Assembly (NCBI GenBank): GCA_031178625.1 | Contig: JAPSIR010000012.1 | Location: 1-32,881 of the forward strand | Origin: Cellulomonas sp. | GTDB lineage: Bacteria; Actinomycetota; Actinomycetes; Actinomycetales; Cellulomonadaceae | Length of the DNA: 32,881 bases | Direction: 5' to 3' | Shown: positions 19,439 to 27,685 of the stretch, piece after piece | How positions within the stretch are numbered: the stretch's first letter is position 1 | Layout of the letters: each line of letters starts with the position of its first letter | The notes under the pieces: generated by a model | What the model saw: the letters and a program-made list of their open reading frames with translations, nothing else | Databases searched by the model: none | What the model was told of the DNA's origin: nothing | Translations under genes and position numbers: made by a program

Positions 19439-19891
19439 ATGCGCATCCACGTCGCCGCCGACCACGCCGGGTACGAGCTCAAGGTCGCGCTCGTCGAGCA
19501 CCTGCGCGCCGCCGACCACGAGGTCGTCGACCACGGCGCGCACGAGTACGACAAGGAGGACGACTACCCGTCCTTCTGCATCGCGGCCGGGGAGGCCGTC
19601 GTCGCCGACCCGGGTTCGCTCGGCGTCGTCATCGGCGGCTCCGGCAACGGCGAGCAGATCGCGGCCAACAAGGTCACGGGCGTGCGCGCCGCGCTCGCCT
19701 GGAACCTCGACACGGCCCGGCTCGGCCGTCAGCACAACGACGCCAACGTCGTGGCCGTCGGTGCGCGCCAGCACTCGGTCGACGAGGCGCTCGAGCTGGT
19801 CGACGCGTTCGTCGCCGAGCCGTTCAGCGGCGACGCGCGCCACCAGCGCCGCATCGACGAGATGGCGGCGTACGAGCGCTCCCGCGCCTGA
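19439..19891 (+). CDS. rpiB: Ribose-5-phosphate isomerase B
   Basis: A 150-residue enzyme that interconverts ribose 5-phosphate and ribulose 5-phosphate in the pentose phosphate pathway. It is close to mycobacterial RpiB by eye: VAADHAGYELK (5-15), GGSGNGEQIAANK (66-78), RQHNDANVV and RHQRRID-like HQRRIDEM. Like the mycobacterial enzyme it has Glu72 where E. coli RpiB has the catalytic Cys. The ATG at 19439 has no ribosome binding site but follows a CAGGAT box by 6 bases. The longer frame upstream, to 19400, is divergent promoter DNA. Confidence 0.96.
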   Translation: MRIHVAADHAGYELKVALVEHLRAADHEVVDHGAHEYDKEDDYPSFCIAAGEAVVADPGSLGVVIGGSGNGEQIAANKVTGVRAALAWNLDTARLGRQHNDANVVAVGARQHSVDEALELVDAFVAEPFSGDARHQRRIDEMAAYERSRA

Positions 19892-19903
19892 GCCGCGGCG
19901 ACG

Positions 19904-21157
19904 TCAGAACATCCAGCTGCACACGGGCGCGACCGGCCACGCGAACGCCGCCGCGACCGCGTCGACGTCCACGCCGGCCCGCACCGCGACGAGCCCGGCG
20001 CGCGCCTGCGCCGTCAGCGACCGGCCGCCGAGGTGCAGCGCGCCGAGCTCGCGGACGTCGAGCGTGACGTCGGGCTCGGCGTCGGTCCGCCCGACCCGCG
20101 CGGTGCCCGACGCGTCGGCGACGAGCCGCCAGCGGCCGGCGTTGGCCGGCAGCAGGCCGTCCCGCACGTCCAGCACGACGTCGACCGGCGCGGCGTACCG
20201 CCGGCCGGCCAGCGCGGCCGGGAGGTCGAGCAGCCGCACCCACACGTTGTCGCTGAGCCGGGCCGCCGCGGCGCGCGGGTCGAGGAGCAGCTGGGGGAGC
20301 GCGTCGTCGACCGGCAGCATCGGCGTCTCGACGGTCGCCATGAGGTCGAGGTCGAGCAGGAACGACCACAGCCGGTGCGTCGTCGCGGCGTCGGGTGCGA
20401 CGAGCTCGCGGACCCGCACGACGCCCGCCGGGCCCGTCGGCTCCCACCGTGCACGGCGTGCGAACGTGGCCGCGCCCCGCACCTGTCCGGAGGCGTCCGA
20501 CGCGAGGGCGATCAGCAGCGGCTCGGCGCCGTCCCGCCACGGCGCCGGGTCGACGAGCGCGCGGGTGCGCAGCGCGGGCGTCGTCCGGGTCGCCCACCCG
20601 GGACGTCCCGCTCCGGCGCGCTCGTGCAGGTCGTGGACGAGCGCGCCGTGGCGCTCCACGTCGGCCGGCTCGACCCGCACGGTGAGCTCCTCGCTGCCGG
20701 GCACGGGCCGCAGGGCCGCTCCCCGGCGCACCGTCAGGCGCACGTCGTCGGCGGCGCTGCCCCAGCCGAAGCGCCCGTAGATCGGCGCCTCCGCGGCGAA
20801 CAGGGCCGAGACGACCTCGCCGCGTGCGACCGACCGGTCGAGGTGCGCGCGGACCATGGCCCGCAGCAGCCCGCGCCGACGCTGGTCGGGGCGCACGCCC
20901 ACCCAGGTCAGGCCCGCGCACGCCGCGACGCCGCCGGGCACCGGGAGGTGGAACGGGTAGGAGCCGTGGACGGCTGCCAGCGTGCCGTCGGGCGCCTCGA
21001 CGCCGACCATCCGGTCGGCCGGCACGGGGAACGGCACGACGTCGTCGACGGCCGGGTCGGGCGCCACGACGAAGGCCAGCCGGTCGACGGCGAGGAACTC
21101 GTCCTGCCGCTCGGCGGGCAGCTGCAGGAGGCGGTAGCCGTCGGGGAGGTCGCTCAT
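19904..21157 (-). CDS. Eis-family GNAT N-acetyltransferase
   Basis: A 417-residue acetyltransferase with the Eis layout: a GNAT domain, a second degenerate GNAT domain and a sterol-carrier-like C-terminal domain. The acetyl-CoA site is VGVRPDQRRRGLLRAM (86-101). The general acid Tyr127 is in PIYGRFGWG, and the protein ends in the required C-terminal Phe carboxylate (CSWMF). Eis proteins acetylate amines such as aminoglycosides, polyamines and lysines; the substrate here is unknown. The start may be ATG 21157 or ATG 21166 (MARMSDLP). I prefer 21157 because a weak CACGAT box precedes it by 7 bases. The gene is convergent with rpiB and divergent from the phosphatase gene. Confidence 0.9.
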   Translation of the reverse strand: MSDLPDGYRLLQLPAERQDEFLAVDRLAFVVAPDPAVDDVVPFPVPADRMVGVEAPDGTLAAVHGSYPFHLPVPGGVAACAGLTWVGVRPDQRRRGLLRAMVRAHLDRSVARGEVVSALFAAEAPIYGRFGWGSAADDVRLTVRRGAALRPVPGSEELTVRVEPADVERHGALVHDLHERAGAGRPGWATRTTPALRTRALVDPAPWRDGAEPLLIALASDASGQVRGAATFARRARWEPTGPAGVVRVRELVAPDAATTHRLWSFLLDLDLMATVETPMLPVDDALPQLLLDPRAAAARLSDNVWVRLLDLPAALAGRRYAAPVDVVLDVRDGLLPANAGRWRLVADASGTARVGRTDAEPDVTLDVRELGALHLGGRSLTAQARAGLVAVRAGVDVDAVAAAFAWPVAPVCSWMF

Positions 21158-21241
21158 GCGGGCCATCGTGGCGGAGCCCTCGTCGCCGCGGCACCCCCTT
21201 TCCCCGTGCGGCACGGCTCCCGCGCGGCGCGTGGCACCGCC

Positions 21242-21247
21242 TAGCCT
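21242..21247 (+). promoter_or_regulatory. -10 box TAGCCT of the leaderless phosphatase gene
   Basis: TAGCCT ends 6 bases before ATG 21254, so transcription should begin at or next to the start codon. There is no ribosome binding site. Confidence 0.6.
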
Positions 21248-21253
21248 CATGGG

Positions 21254-22342
21254 ATGAGCGCCCGCCGGCACGACGACGTCGGCGCCGGTGCGCGCGCCCG
21301 CCGGCTCCTGCGGCGCGCCACCGGGTGGGGGTCGCAGGGGCTGCTCGTGGGGCTGCTCGTCGTGGTCGCCGTCGCACTCGGCGTCGGCGTCGAGCGCGAC
21401 CCGCGCTGGTTCGCGCCCGGGTCGTTCGTCCTGCTCCTCGTCGTGGCGACCTCCGTGCTGCGGTGGCGGGCCCTGCTCGCCGTCGTCGGCGTCGTGCTCG
21501 TCGTGGCGGTCGTGCTGACGCTCGCCGCCGTGCCGACGCTGACGCCGGGCGCGGTCGTCGTCCTGCTGCTGGCGTGCGGCGCGGTGCTGGTGTTCGCCTG
21601 GGAGCGCGAACGGCTGGGCCTGCAGGGGGCGCCCGGCGCGCTCATGCTCGTGGACCTGCGCGACCGGCTCGCCGCGGGCGGCCGCGTGCCGCCGCTGCCG
21701 CCGGGCTGGCACGTCGACATCGAGGTGCGGTCCGCCCACGGCGCCGGCTTCTCGGGCGACTTCGTGGCCACGCGCCTCGTCGACGGGCACCGCCTGGAGA
21801 TCGCCCTCGTCGACGTCTCCGGCAAGGGCCAGGCCGCCGGCGTGCGCTCCCTGCAGCTGTCGGGCGCGCTCGGCGGGCTGCTCGGCGCCATGCCGCCGGA
21901 CCGGTTCCTCCCCGCTGCCAACGCCTACCTGCTGGACCAGGGGTGGGACGAGGGCTTCGCGACCGCCGTGCACCTCGCCGTCGACCTGCGCACGGGCGCG
22001 TGGTCGGTCGCGTCCGCGGGGCACCCGCCGCCGGTGCACCTCGACGCCGCCACGGGCCGGGTGGAGCTGGTCACCACCGCCGCCGGCCCCGCGCTCGGCG
22101 TCGTCGCGGGGATCGCGCCCGGCGTGCGCACCGGCGTGCTGGCGCGCGGCGACGCCGTCGTGCTCTACACCGACGGGCTCGTCGAGGCGCCGGGCCGGGA
22201 CGTCGACCAGGGTCTGGACCGGCTGCTCGGCGTGGTGGAGGAGGTCGTGGCGGCGGGCGGCGGGGGTGCGGCGGCCGTGCTGGCCGGCGTCCGGACGGGC
22301 GAGGACGACGACCGGGCCGTCGTCGTCGTGCGGCGCGGCTGA
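21254..22342 (+). CDS. Membrane-anchored SpoIIE-type PP2C phosphatase
   Basis: A 362-residue protein with about four membrane helices in the first half (around 28-47, 53-70, 72-93, 97-115). A cytosolic PP2C/SpoIIE domain spans about 145-362. Metal-binding acidic motifs are visible: Asp169 in GAGFSGDFVATR, Asp187 in LVDVSGKGQAAG, and YTDGLVEA with a late EDDDRAVVVV. Such enzymes dephosphorylate anti-sigma-factor antagonists in stress signalling. There is no GAF, PAS or kinase domain, and no anti-sigma partner gene nearby, so its target is unknown. The following alkyltransferase-like gene begins two bases after the stop codon. Confidence 0.92.
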   Translation: MSARRHDDVGAGARARRLLRRATGWGSQGLLVGLLVVVAVALGVGVERDPRWFAPGSFVLLLVVATSVLRWRALLAVVGVVLVVAVVLTLAAVPTLTPGAVVVLLLACGAVLVFAWERERLGLQGAPGALMLVDLRDRLAAGGRVPPLPPGWHVDIEVRSAHGAGFSGDFVATRLVDGHRLEIALVDVSGKGQAAGVRSLQLSGALGGLLGAMPPDRFLPAANAYLLDQGWDEGFATAVHLAVDLRTGAWSVASAGHPPPVHLDAATGRVELVTTAAGPALGVVAGIAPGVRTGVLARGDAVVLYTDGLVEAPGRDVDQGLDRLLGVVEEVVAAGGGGAAAVLAGVRTGEDDDRAVVVVRRG

Positions 22343-22344
22343 CC

Positions 22345-22674
22345 GTGGACGAGGCGTACGCCGCCGCGGTGCTCGACGTGGTGGCGGCCGTGCCCCCGGG
22401 GCGTGCGATCACGTACGGGCTCGTCGCCGAGGTCGTGGCCGACCGTGCGCTCGCGGCCGGGCTCCCGTCGCGCGGCGGCCCGCGGCAGGTCGGGCAGGTG
22501 CTCGCCCGCGGTGCCGCCGACGTGCCGTGGTGGCGGGTCGTGAACGCTGCGGGGTCGCCGCCCGCGCACCACCGGGCGCAGGCGCTCGCGCACCTGCGTG
22601 CCGAGGGCACGCCGCTGACGGCCGACGGCACGCGGGTGCGGCTGCGCGCCGCCGTGTGGTTCCCGGACGACTGA
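22345..22674 (+). CDS. Alkyltransferase-like protein (ATL, MGMT fold without catalytic Cys)
   Basis: A 109-residue protein equal to the DNA-binding domain of O6-alkylguanine-DNA methyltransferase. The normal PCHRV motif is replaced by Pro-Trp-Trp-Arg-Val (61-65, VPWWRVVNAAG), so it cannot accept an alkyl group. Proteins of this class bind O6-alkylguanine and flag it for nucleotide excision repair. Other features are the PPGRAITYG opening, the recognition-helix segment GGPRQVGQVLARG and the closing LRAEGTPLTADGTRV. The GTG at 22345 begins two bases after the phosphatase stop, so they form one unit, though no link in function is clear. Confidence 0.92.
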   Translation: MDEAYAAAVLDVVAAVPPGRAITYGLVAEVVADRALAAGLPSRGGPRQVGQVLARGAADVPWWRVVNAAGSPPAHHRAQALAHLRAEGTPLTADGTRVRLRAAVWFPDD

Positions 22675-22677
22675 GCG

Positions 22678-22711
22678 GGCCCGGCTCGGCCGTCGCGAGG
22701 ACGACCGGGCC
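22678..22711. terminator. Candidate terminator between ATL and YccU-like genes
   Basis: GGCCCGG (22678-22684) pairs with CCGGGCC (22705-22711), with an inner CGTC/GACG pair at 22691-22703. It sits just past the ATL stop, between convergent genes. Confidence 0.45.
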
Positions 22712-22747
22712 GGGGCGCCGGTTCCGGGGTGCGGGTGCGCCGGCGCG

Positions 22748-23233
22748 TCAGCCGAGCGCGCGCCGCGAGCTGATGACGCCCGTGTCGAACCCGGCCAGGT
22801 GCAGCCCGCCGTGGAACCGGGCGTGCTCGATCTTCACGCACCGGTCCATGACGACCTGCAGGCCGGCCTCCTCGCCGCGGCGCGCGACGTCCTCGTGCCA
22901 CGAACCCAGCTGGAGCCACAGGGTCCGCGCGCCCACGGCGACGGTCTCGTCGAGCACGGTCGGCAGGTCGTCGTGCCGGCGGAACACGTCGACGAGGTCG
23001 GGGACGACCGGCAGCGCGTCGAGCGACGGGTACACGGGCCGGCCGAGGATCTCGCTGGCGCGGGGGTTGACGAAGTACACGTCGTACGGCGAGCTCGACA
23101 GCAGGTAGGTGGAGACGAAGTAGGACGCGCGGGCCGGGTTCGCCGACGCCCCCACGATCGCGATCGACCGCGTGCCGCGCAGGATGGACAGGCGCTCCGG
23201 GGCGCTCGGCCCCTGCCACGTGCGGGCGCTCAC
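22748..23233 (-). CDS. YccU-type CoA-binding protein, last gene of the sulfur operon
   Basis: A 161-residue Rossmann-fold CoA-binding domain protein. It shows TRSIAIVGASANPARASYFV (21-40), YDVYFVNPRASEILGRPVYPSL (50-71), WLQLGSWHEDVARRGEEAGLQVVMDRCVKIEH and little else. These proteins bind CoA or a CoA thioester; their true role is not known. The GTG at 23233 overlaps the metY stop codon (GTGA), so the two are coupled. Its place after acs and metY suggests that it senses or buffers CoA/acetyl-CoA in the sulfhydrylation pathway, or acts with MetY, which is inference. The pairing of this family with metY has been noticed by me only from this context. Confidence 0.9.
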   Translation of the reverse strand: MSARTWQGPSAPERLSILRGTRSIAIVGASANPARASYFVSTYLLSSSPYDVYFVNPRASEILGRPVYPSLDALPVVPDLVDVFRRHDDLPTVLDETVAVGARTLWLQLGSWHEDVARRGEEAGLQVVMDRCVKIEHARFHGGLHLAGFDTGVISSRRALG

Positions 23234-24588
23234 CGGGCCACCGCCGTCGCGTCCGCGGCGCCGGCCACGGGCGCGCCCGACCGGTCGAGCCCGGTCGCGG
23301 CCGTCAGCGCCTGGTCGAGGTCCCACACGATGTCCTCCGCGTCCTCGAGGCCGACGCTGATGCGCACGAGGTCCTCCGGGACCCCCGCGGCGACGAGCTG
23401 GTCGGCCGACAGCTGCTGGTGCGTCGTCGACCCGGGGTGGATGACGAGCGTGCGGGCGTCGCCCACGTTGGCGAGGTGGCTCGCGAGCTGCAGGCCCTCG
23501 ATGAACCGGCGCCCCACCTCGCGGCCGGGCAGCTCCGCGGTCTCCCGCAGGCCGAACGCGAACACCGAGCCGGGCCCGAGCGGCAGCAGGTCGCGCGCGC
23601 GGTCGTGGTGCGGGTGCGACGGCAGGCCGGCCCACAGCACGTAGCCGACGCGCGGGTCGGCCTCGAGCCACTCCGCGACGACGCGCGCGTTGGCGAGGTG
23701 CGCGTCGAGCCGCTGCGGCAGCGTCTCGACGCCCTGCAGCAGCTGGAACGCGGACTGGGGGGACAGCGCGGGGCCGATGTCGCGCAGCTGCTCGGAGCGC
23801 AGCTTGGTGAGGAACCCGTACTCGCCGAAGTTCTCCCACCACCGCACGCCGCCGTAGGAGGCGACGGGCTCGGTCATCTGCGGGAACTTCCCGTTGCCCC
23901 AGTCGAACCGGCCGGACTCGACGACGACGCCGCCCAGCGTCGTGCCGTGCCCGCCGAGGAACTTGGTGGCCGAGTGGATCACGATGTCGGCGCCGTGCTC
24001 GAGCGGCCGGACGAGGTACGGCGTCGTGAGCGTGGAGTCGACGACGAGCGGGACGCCGGCCGCGTGCGCGACCTGGGCGAGACCGGCGAGGTCCGCGACC
24101 TCGCCCGACGGGTTCGCGACCACCTCGGTGTAGACGACCTTCGTCTCGGGCCGGATCGCGGCGGCGTAGTCCGCCGGGTCGGTGCCGCGCACGAACGTCG
24201 TCTCGACGCCGAACCGGCGCAGCGTCACGTCCAGCTGCGTGACGGTGCCGCCGTACAGCTGCGCGGACGCGACGACGTGGTCGCCGGCGCCGACGAGCGC
24301 GGCGAACGTGATGAACTCCGCGGCCATGCCGGACGACGTCGCGACGGCGCCGATGCCGCCCTCGAGGGACGCGATGCGCTCCTCGAGCGCGGCGACCGTC
24401 GGGTTGCCGATGCGGGAGTAGATGTTCCCGTACTTCTGCAGCGCGAACAGGTTCGCGGCGTCGGCGGTGTCCTGGAAGACGAAGGACGTCGTCTGGTAGA
24501 TCGGCACGGCCCGCGCGCCGGTCGCGGCGTCGGGGATGCCGCCGGCGTGCAGGGCGCGGGTGCGGAAGCCGAAGCGGTGGTCGCTCAC
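23230..24588 (-). CDS. metY: O-acetylhomoserine sulfhydrylase (O-acetylhomoserine aminocarboxypropyltransferase)
   Basis: A 452-residue PLP enzyme of the Cys/Met metabolism family. It makes homocysteine from O-acetylhomoserine and sulfide, releasing acetate. Seen: TRALHAGGIPDAATGARAVPIYQTTSF (from residue 10), YSRIGNPT, SSGMAAEF, the pocket Asp in LVVDSTLTTPYL and the PLP lysine Lys209 in IHSATKFLGGHGTT. The length of 450 and the long insertion after residue 220 (WGNGKFPQMTEP) separate MetY from MetB and MetZ. The GTG at 24588 overlaps the acs stop (GTGA) and has AGGAG 4 bases before it. It supplies the sulfide-fixing step of the operon. Confidence 0.95.
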   Translation of the reverse strand: MSDHRFGFRTRALHAGGIPDAATGARAVPIYQTTSFVFQDTADAANLFALQKYGNIYSRIGNPTVAALEERIASLEGGIGAVATSSGMAAEFITFAALVGAGDHVVASAQLYGGTVTQLDVTLRRFGVETTFVRGTDPADYAAAIRPETKVVYTEVVANPSGEVADLAGLAQVAHAAGVPLVVDSTLTTPYLVRPLEHGADIVIHSATKFLGGHGTTLGGVVVESGRFDWGNGKFPQMTEPVASYGGVRWWENFGEYGFLTKLRSEQLRDIGPALSPQSAFQLLQGVETLPQRLDAHLANARVVAEWLEADPRVGYVLWAGLPSHPHHDRARDLLPLGPGSVFAFGLRETAELPGREVGRRFIEGLQLASHLANVGDARTLVIHPGSTTHQQLSADQLVAAGVPEDLVRISVGLEDAEDIVWDLDQALTAATGLDRSGAPVAGAADATAVAR

Positions 24589-26693
24589 GGTGCTCCTGTC
24601 GGGGGACGGTGCCGCGGGGGCGGCGGTGGTGCGGGTCGGGACGGGGTGCGCAGGCCGGCGGCCGCGACGAGCGTGGCCACCTGGTCGACGGCCCACGGGT
24701 TCTGCAGCGACGTGGTGTCGCCGAGGGGCGTGCCCTCGACGAGCTGCGTGAGCAGCCGACGCATGATCTTGCCCGATCGCGTCTTGGGGACCTCGGGCAC
24801 CACCAGCACGTGGCGGGGCTTGGCGACCGGTCCGATCTCCGCGGCGACGTGCGCGCGCAGCGCCTCCCGCACGTCGGCTGCGGCGGCGAGCCACGCGGCG
24901 TGGTCGTCGACCTCGCCCGGCGGCCTGCTCGGCACGACGAACGCGGCGATCGCCTGACCCGTCACGGGGTCCGCGACGCCGGCGACGCCGGCCTCGCCGA
25001 CGGCCGGGTGCGCGACGAGCGCGGACTCGACCTCGATGGTGGACAGGCGGTGGCCGGAGACGTTGATGACGTCGTCGATGCGGCCCAGCAGCCACACGTA
25101 CCGGTCCTCGTCGTACGACGCGCCGTCGCCCGCGAGGAAGTACGCGCCGGCCGGGCCGTGGCCCGCGAACCGGCGCCAGTAGGCGTCGAGGTAGCGCTGC
25201 GGGTCGCGCCACACCGTGCGGGCCATGCCGGGCCACGGGCGCTCGACGACGAGGAACCCGCCCTGCCCGGGTCCGACCTCGACGCCGTCGTCGTCCACGA
25301 CCTTGGCGGCGACGCCCGGCAGCGGCCGCGTGGCCGACCCGGGCTTGAGCGTCGTGACGCCGGGCAGGGGCGCGATCATCGCGGCGCCGGTCTCGGACTG
25401 CCACCAGGTGTCCACCACGGGTGCGCGGTCGGCGCCGAACGTGCGCCGGAACCACACCCACGCCTCGGGGTTGATCGCCTCGCCGACCGTGCCCAGCAGG
25501 CGGATCGTCGACAGGTCGTACGGTGTGCCGTCGGCGCGCGTCGGCAGGTCCTCGCCGAACCACGTCATGAACGTCCGGATGAGGGTCGGCGCGGTGTAGT
25601 ACGTCGTCACGCCGTAGCGCTCGACGACCTCGAGGTGCCGGGTGCGGTGCGGGGCGTCCGGGACGCCCTCGTAGATCACCTGCGTGGCGCCGTTCGCGAG
25701 CGGCCCGTACAGCACGTACGTGTGCGCGGTCACCCACGCGAGGTCCGCGGTGCACCAGTGGACGTCGTCGGGCTTGTGGTCGAACGCCGCCCAGTACGAC
25801 CACGCCGCGTGCGCGAGGTAGCCGCCCGAGGTGTGCACCAGCCCCTTCGGCCTGCCGGTCGTGCCGGACGTGTAGATCACGAACAGCGGGTGCTCGGCGT
25901 CGAACGACGCCGCCTCGTGCACGTCGGGCGCGGTGTCCACGACGTCGTGCCACCAGACGTCCCGGCCGTCGGTCCACGGCACGTCCTGCCCGGTGCGGCG
26001 CACGACGAGCACGTGCTCGACGTGGTCGAGCCCCGCGACCGCCGCGTCGGCGGTCGACTTGACCTCGACGTCGACGCCGCGTCGGACCTGGCCGTCGCTC
26101 GTCACGAGCACCTTCGCGCCGGTGTCCTGCACGCGGAACCGCAGCGCCTCGGCCGAGAACCCGCCGAAGACGAGCGAGTGCACCGCGCCGATCCGCGCGA
26201 TCGCGAGCGTCACGACGACGGTCTCGGCGAGCACGGGCAGGTAGACGACGACGCGGTCGCCCGGCCCGACGCCCAGCGCCGTCAGGGCGTTGGCCGCGCG
26301 CGCGACCTCGCGCTGCAGCTCGGCGTACGTCAGCGAGCGCCGGTCACCGCGCTCGCCCTCGACGTGCAGCGCGACGACGTCGCCGCGGCCCTCGTCGACG
26401 TGCCGGTCGACGCAGTTGACCGCGACGTTGAGCCGCCCGCCGACGAACCAGCGCGCCTCCGGGACCGTCAGCTCGTCCTCGGCACCGCCGGGCACGGGCA
26501 CCGGCGGCGCCCACGTGTGCGCGGTGTGCCACGGCTCGTCCCACCGCAGGCGGCGCGCGGCGTCCTCCCAGAACGCCACCGGGTCGGCGTCCGCGCGCTC
26601 CCACGCGTCGGGTCCGACGTTGGCGGCCGCCGCGAGGTCGGCCGGCGGCGCGTACGTGCGCGTCTCGGTCTGCAGGGCCGTGATGGTGCTCAT
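24585..26693 (-). CDS. acs: Acetyl-CoA synthetase (AMP-forming) within the sulfur operon
   Basis: A 702-residue adenylate-forming ligase that turns acetate, ATP and CoA into acetyl-CoA. Order of motifs: an N-terminal ACAS domain, the P-loop YTSGTTGRPKGLVHTSGGYL, WWQSETGAAMIAPLPG, GRIDDVINVSGHRLSTIEVESAL and the catalytic Lys at about 642 in KTRSGKIMRR, where acetylation silences such enzymes. It ends in a Pro-rich tail of about 20 residues that is unusual for the family. The ATG at 26693 overlaps the permease stop (ATGA), and its own stop overlaps the metY start. Its position suggests that it reuses the acetate released by sulfhydrylation. Propionate as substrate cannot be excluded. Confidence 0.93.
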   Translation of the reverse strand: MSTITALQTETRTYAPPADLAAAANVGPDAWERADADPVAFWEDAARRLRWDEPWHTAHTWAPPVPVPGGAEDELTVPEARWFVGGRLNVAVNCVDRHVDEGRGDVVALHVEGERGDRRSLTYAELQREVARAANALTALGVGPGDRVVVYLPVLAETVVVTLAIARIGAVHSLVFGGFSAEALRFRVQDTGAKVLVTSDGQVRRGVDVEVKSTADAAVAGLDHVEHVLVVRRTGQDVPWTDGRDVWWHDVVDTAPDVHEAASFDAEHPLFVIYTSGTTGRPKGLVHTSGGYLAHAAWSYWAAFDHKPDDVHWCTADLAWVTAHTYVLYGPLANGATQVIYEGVPDAPHRTRHLEVVERYGVTTYYTAPTLIRTFMTWFGEDLPTRADGTPYDLSTIRLLGTVGEAINPEAWVWFRRTFGADRAPVVDTWWQSETGAAMIAPLPGVTTLKPGSATRPLPGVAAKVVDDDGVEVGPGQGGFLVVERPWPGMARTVWRDPQRYLDAYWRRFAGHGPAGAYFLAGDGASYDEDRYVWLLGRIDDVINVSGHRLSTIEVESALVAHPAVGEAGVAGVADPVTGQAIAAFVVPSRPPGEVDDHAAWLAAAADVREALRAHVAAEIGPVAKPRHVLVVPEVPKTRSGKIMRRLLTQLVEGTPLGDTTSLQNPWAVDQVATLVAAAGLRTPSRPAPPPPPRHRPPTGAP

Positions 26694-27610
26694 GCGTACC
26701 TCCGCAGCAGGGCGCGCTCGCCGAGGGCGACGAGCGAGTCGGACAGCTTGCCCAGCAGCGCGAGCAGCACGATGGCGAGCAGGATGCGGTCGACGCGGCC
26801 GTTCTGCTGCGAGTCGTTGAGCAGGAAGCCGAGGCCCATCGACGACGCGATGAGCTCCGCGGCGACGAGGAACAGCCACGCCTGCGCGAGGGCGAGGCGC
26901 AGCCCCGACAGCACCGACGGCAGCACCGCCGGGAGCTGCACCGTCTGCAGCAGCCGAACGCCGCGGAGCCCGAAGGCCCGGCCCGCCTCGACGAGGTGCG
27001 GGTCGACGTGCCGCAGCGCCGCCGCGACCGTCGTGTACACGGGGAAGAAGGCGCCGATCGCGATGAGCGTGACCTTCGACTCCTCACCGATCTTCAGCCA
27101 CAGGATCAGCAGCGGCACCCACGCGAGCGACGGCACGGCGCGCACGCCGCCGAGCAGCGGCGCGAGCAGGACGTCGGCGGCCCGCGAGAGCCCGACGAGG
27201 GAACCCAGGACGAGGCCGGCCGCCGCGCCGACGACGAAGCCGACGAGCACGCGCTGCACGGAGATCGCGACGTGCGTCTGCAGCTGCCCGCGGGCCACCA
27301 GGTCGAGAGCCGCGTCCCACACGGACAGCGGCGTGGGCAGCTGGTACGGCGGCACCAGGCCGCCGGTGGTGACGGCGTGCCACACGCCGAGCAGGAGCAG
27401 CGGCAGCACCGCGCCGCCGACGACGCGGACGACCGGGCGCGACCAGAACCCGCCGCGGGGCCGGCGCGCGCCGGGCGCCTCGCCGGGTGCCGCGGCGGCG
27501 GGTACGGCGTCGGCGTCGCGGGCGGCGTCGAACGGGTTCAGCGCCCGCAGCGGGCGGCCCGCGTGGTCCGTGACGGGGCCGGGGCCTGTCCCGGCGGCGT
27601 GGTGGGTCAA
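26690..27610 (-). CDS. ABC transporter permease, sulfonate type (SsuC-like)
   Basis: A 306-residue inner-membrane permease of the sulfonate/taurine/nitrate group. About 55 polar N-terminal residues precede five to six membrane helices (about 60-80, 120-142, 160-175, 180-200, 236-255, 275-290). The EAA loop for the ATPase is EAGRAFGLRGVRLLQTVQLP (208-227). The TTG at 27610 is supported by AGGAG 5 bases before it. It lies behind the binding-protein gene, separated by a strong hairpin at 27646-27680, and is coupled to acs. The substrate is inferred from the family and from metY; a thiamine-precursor or nitrate role is less likely here. Confidence 0.93.
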   Translation of the reverse strand: MTHHAAGTGPGPVTDHAGRPLRALNPFDAARDADAVPAAAAPGEAPGARRPRGGFWSRPVVRVVGGAVLPLLLLGVWHAVTTGGLVPPYQLPTPLSVWDAALDLVARGQLQTHVAISVQRVLVGFVVGAAAGLVLGSLVGLSRAADVLLAPLLGGVRAVPSLAWVPLLILWLKIGEESKVTLIAIGAFFPVYTTVAAALRHVDPHLVEAGRAFGLRGVRLLQTVQLPAVLPSVLSGLRLALAQAWLFLVAAELIASSMGLGFLLNDSQQNGRVDRILLAIVLLALLGKLSDSLVALGERALLRRYA

Positions 27611-27645
27611 GGCTGCTCCTGGGGGACGAGGAGGGACGGGCGGTT

Positions 27646-27680
27646 CCGCGGCGCCCCGCCGGGGGAGCGGGGCGCCGCGG
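27646..27680 (-). terminator. Intercistronic hairpin between binding-protein and permease genes
   Basis: Perfect 14-bp inverted repeat (CCGCGGCGCCCCGC and its complement; loop 27660-27666), 6 bases past the lipoprotein stop. In ABC operons such hairpins usually protect the upstream mRNA and lower downstream expression, so that binding protein exceeds permease. Confidence 0.75.
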
Positions 27681-27685
27681 CCGGG

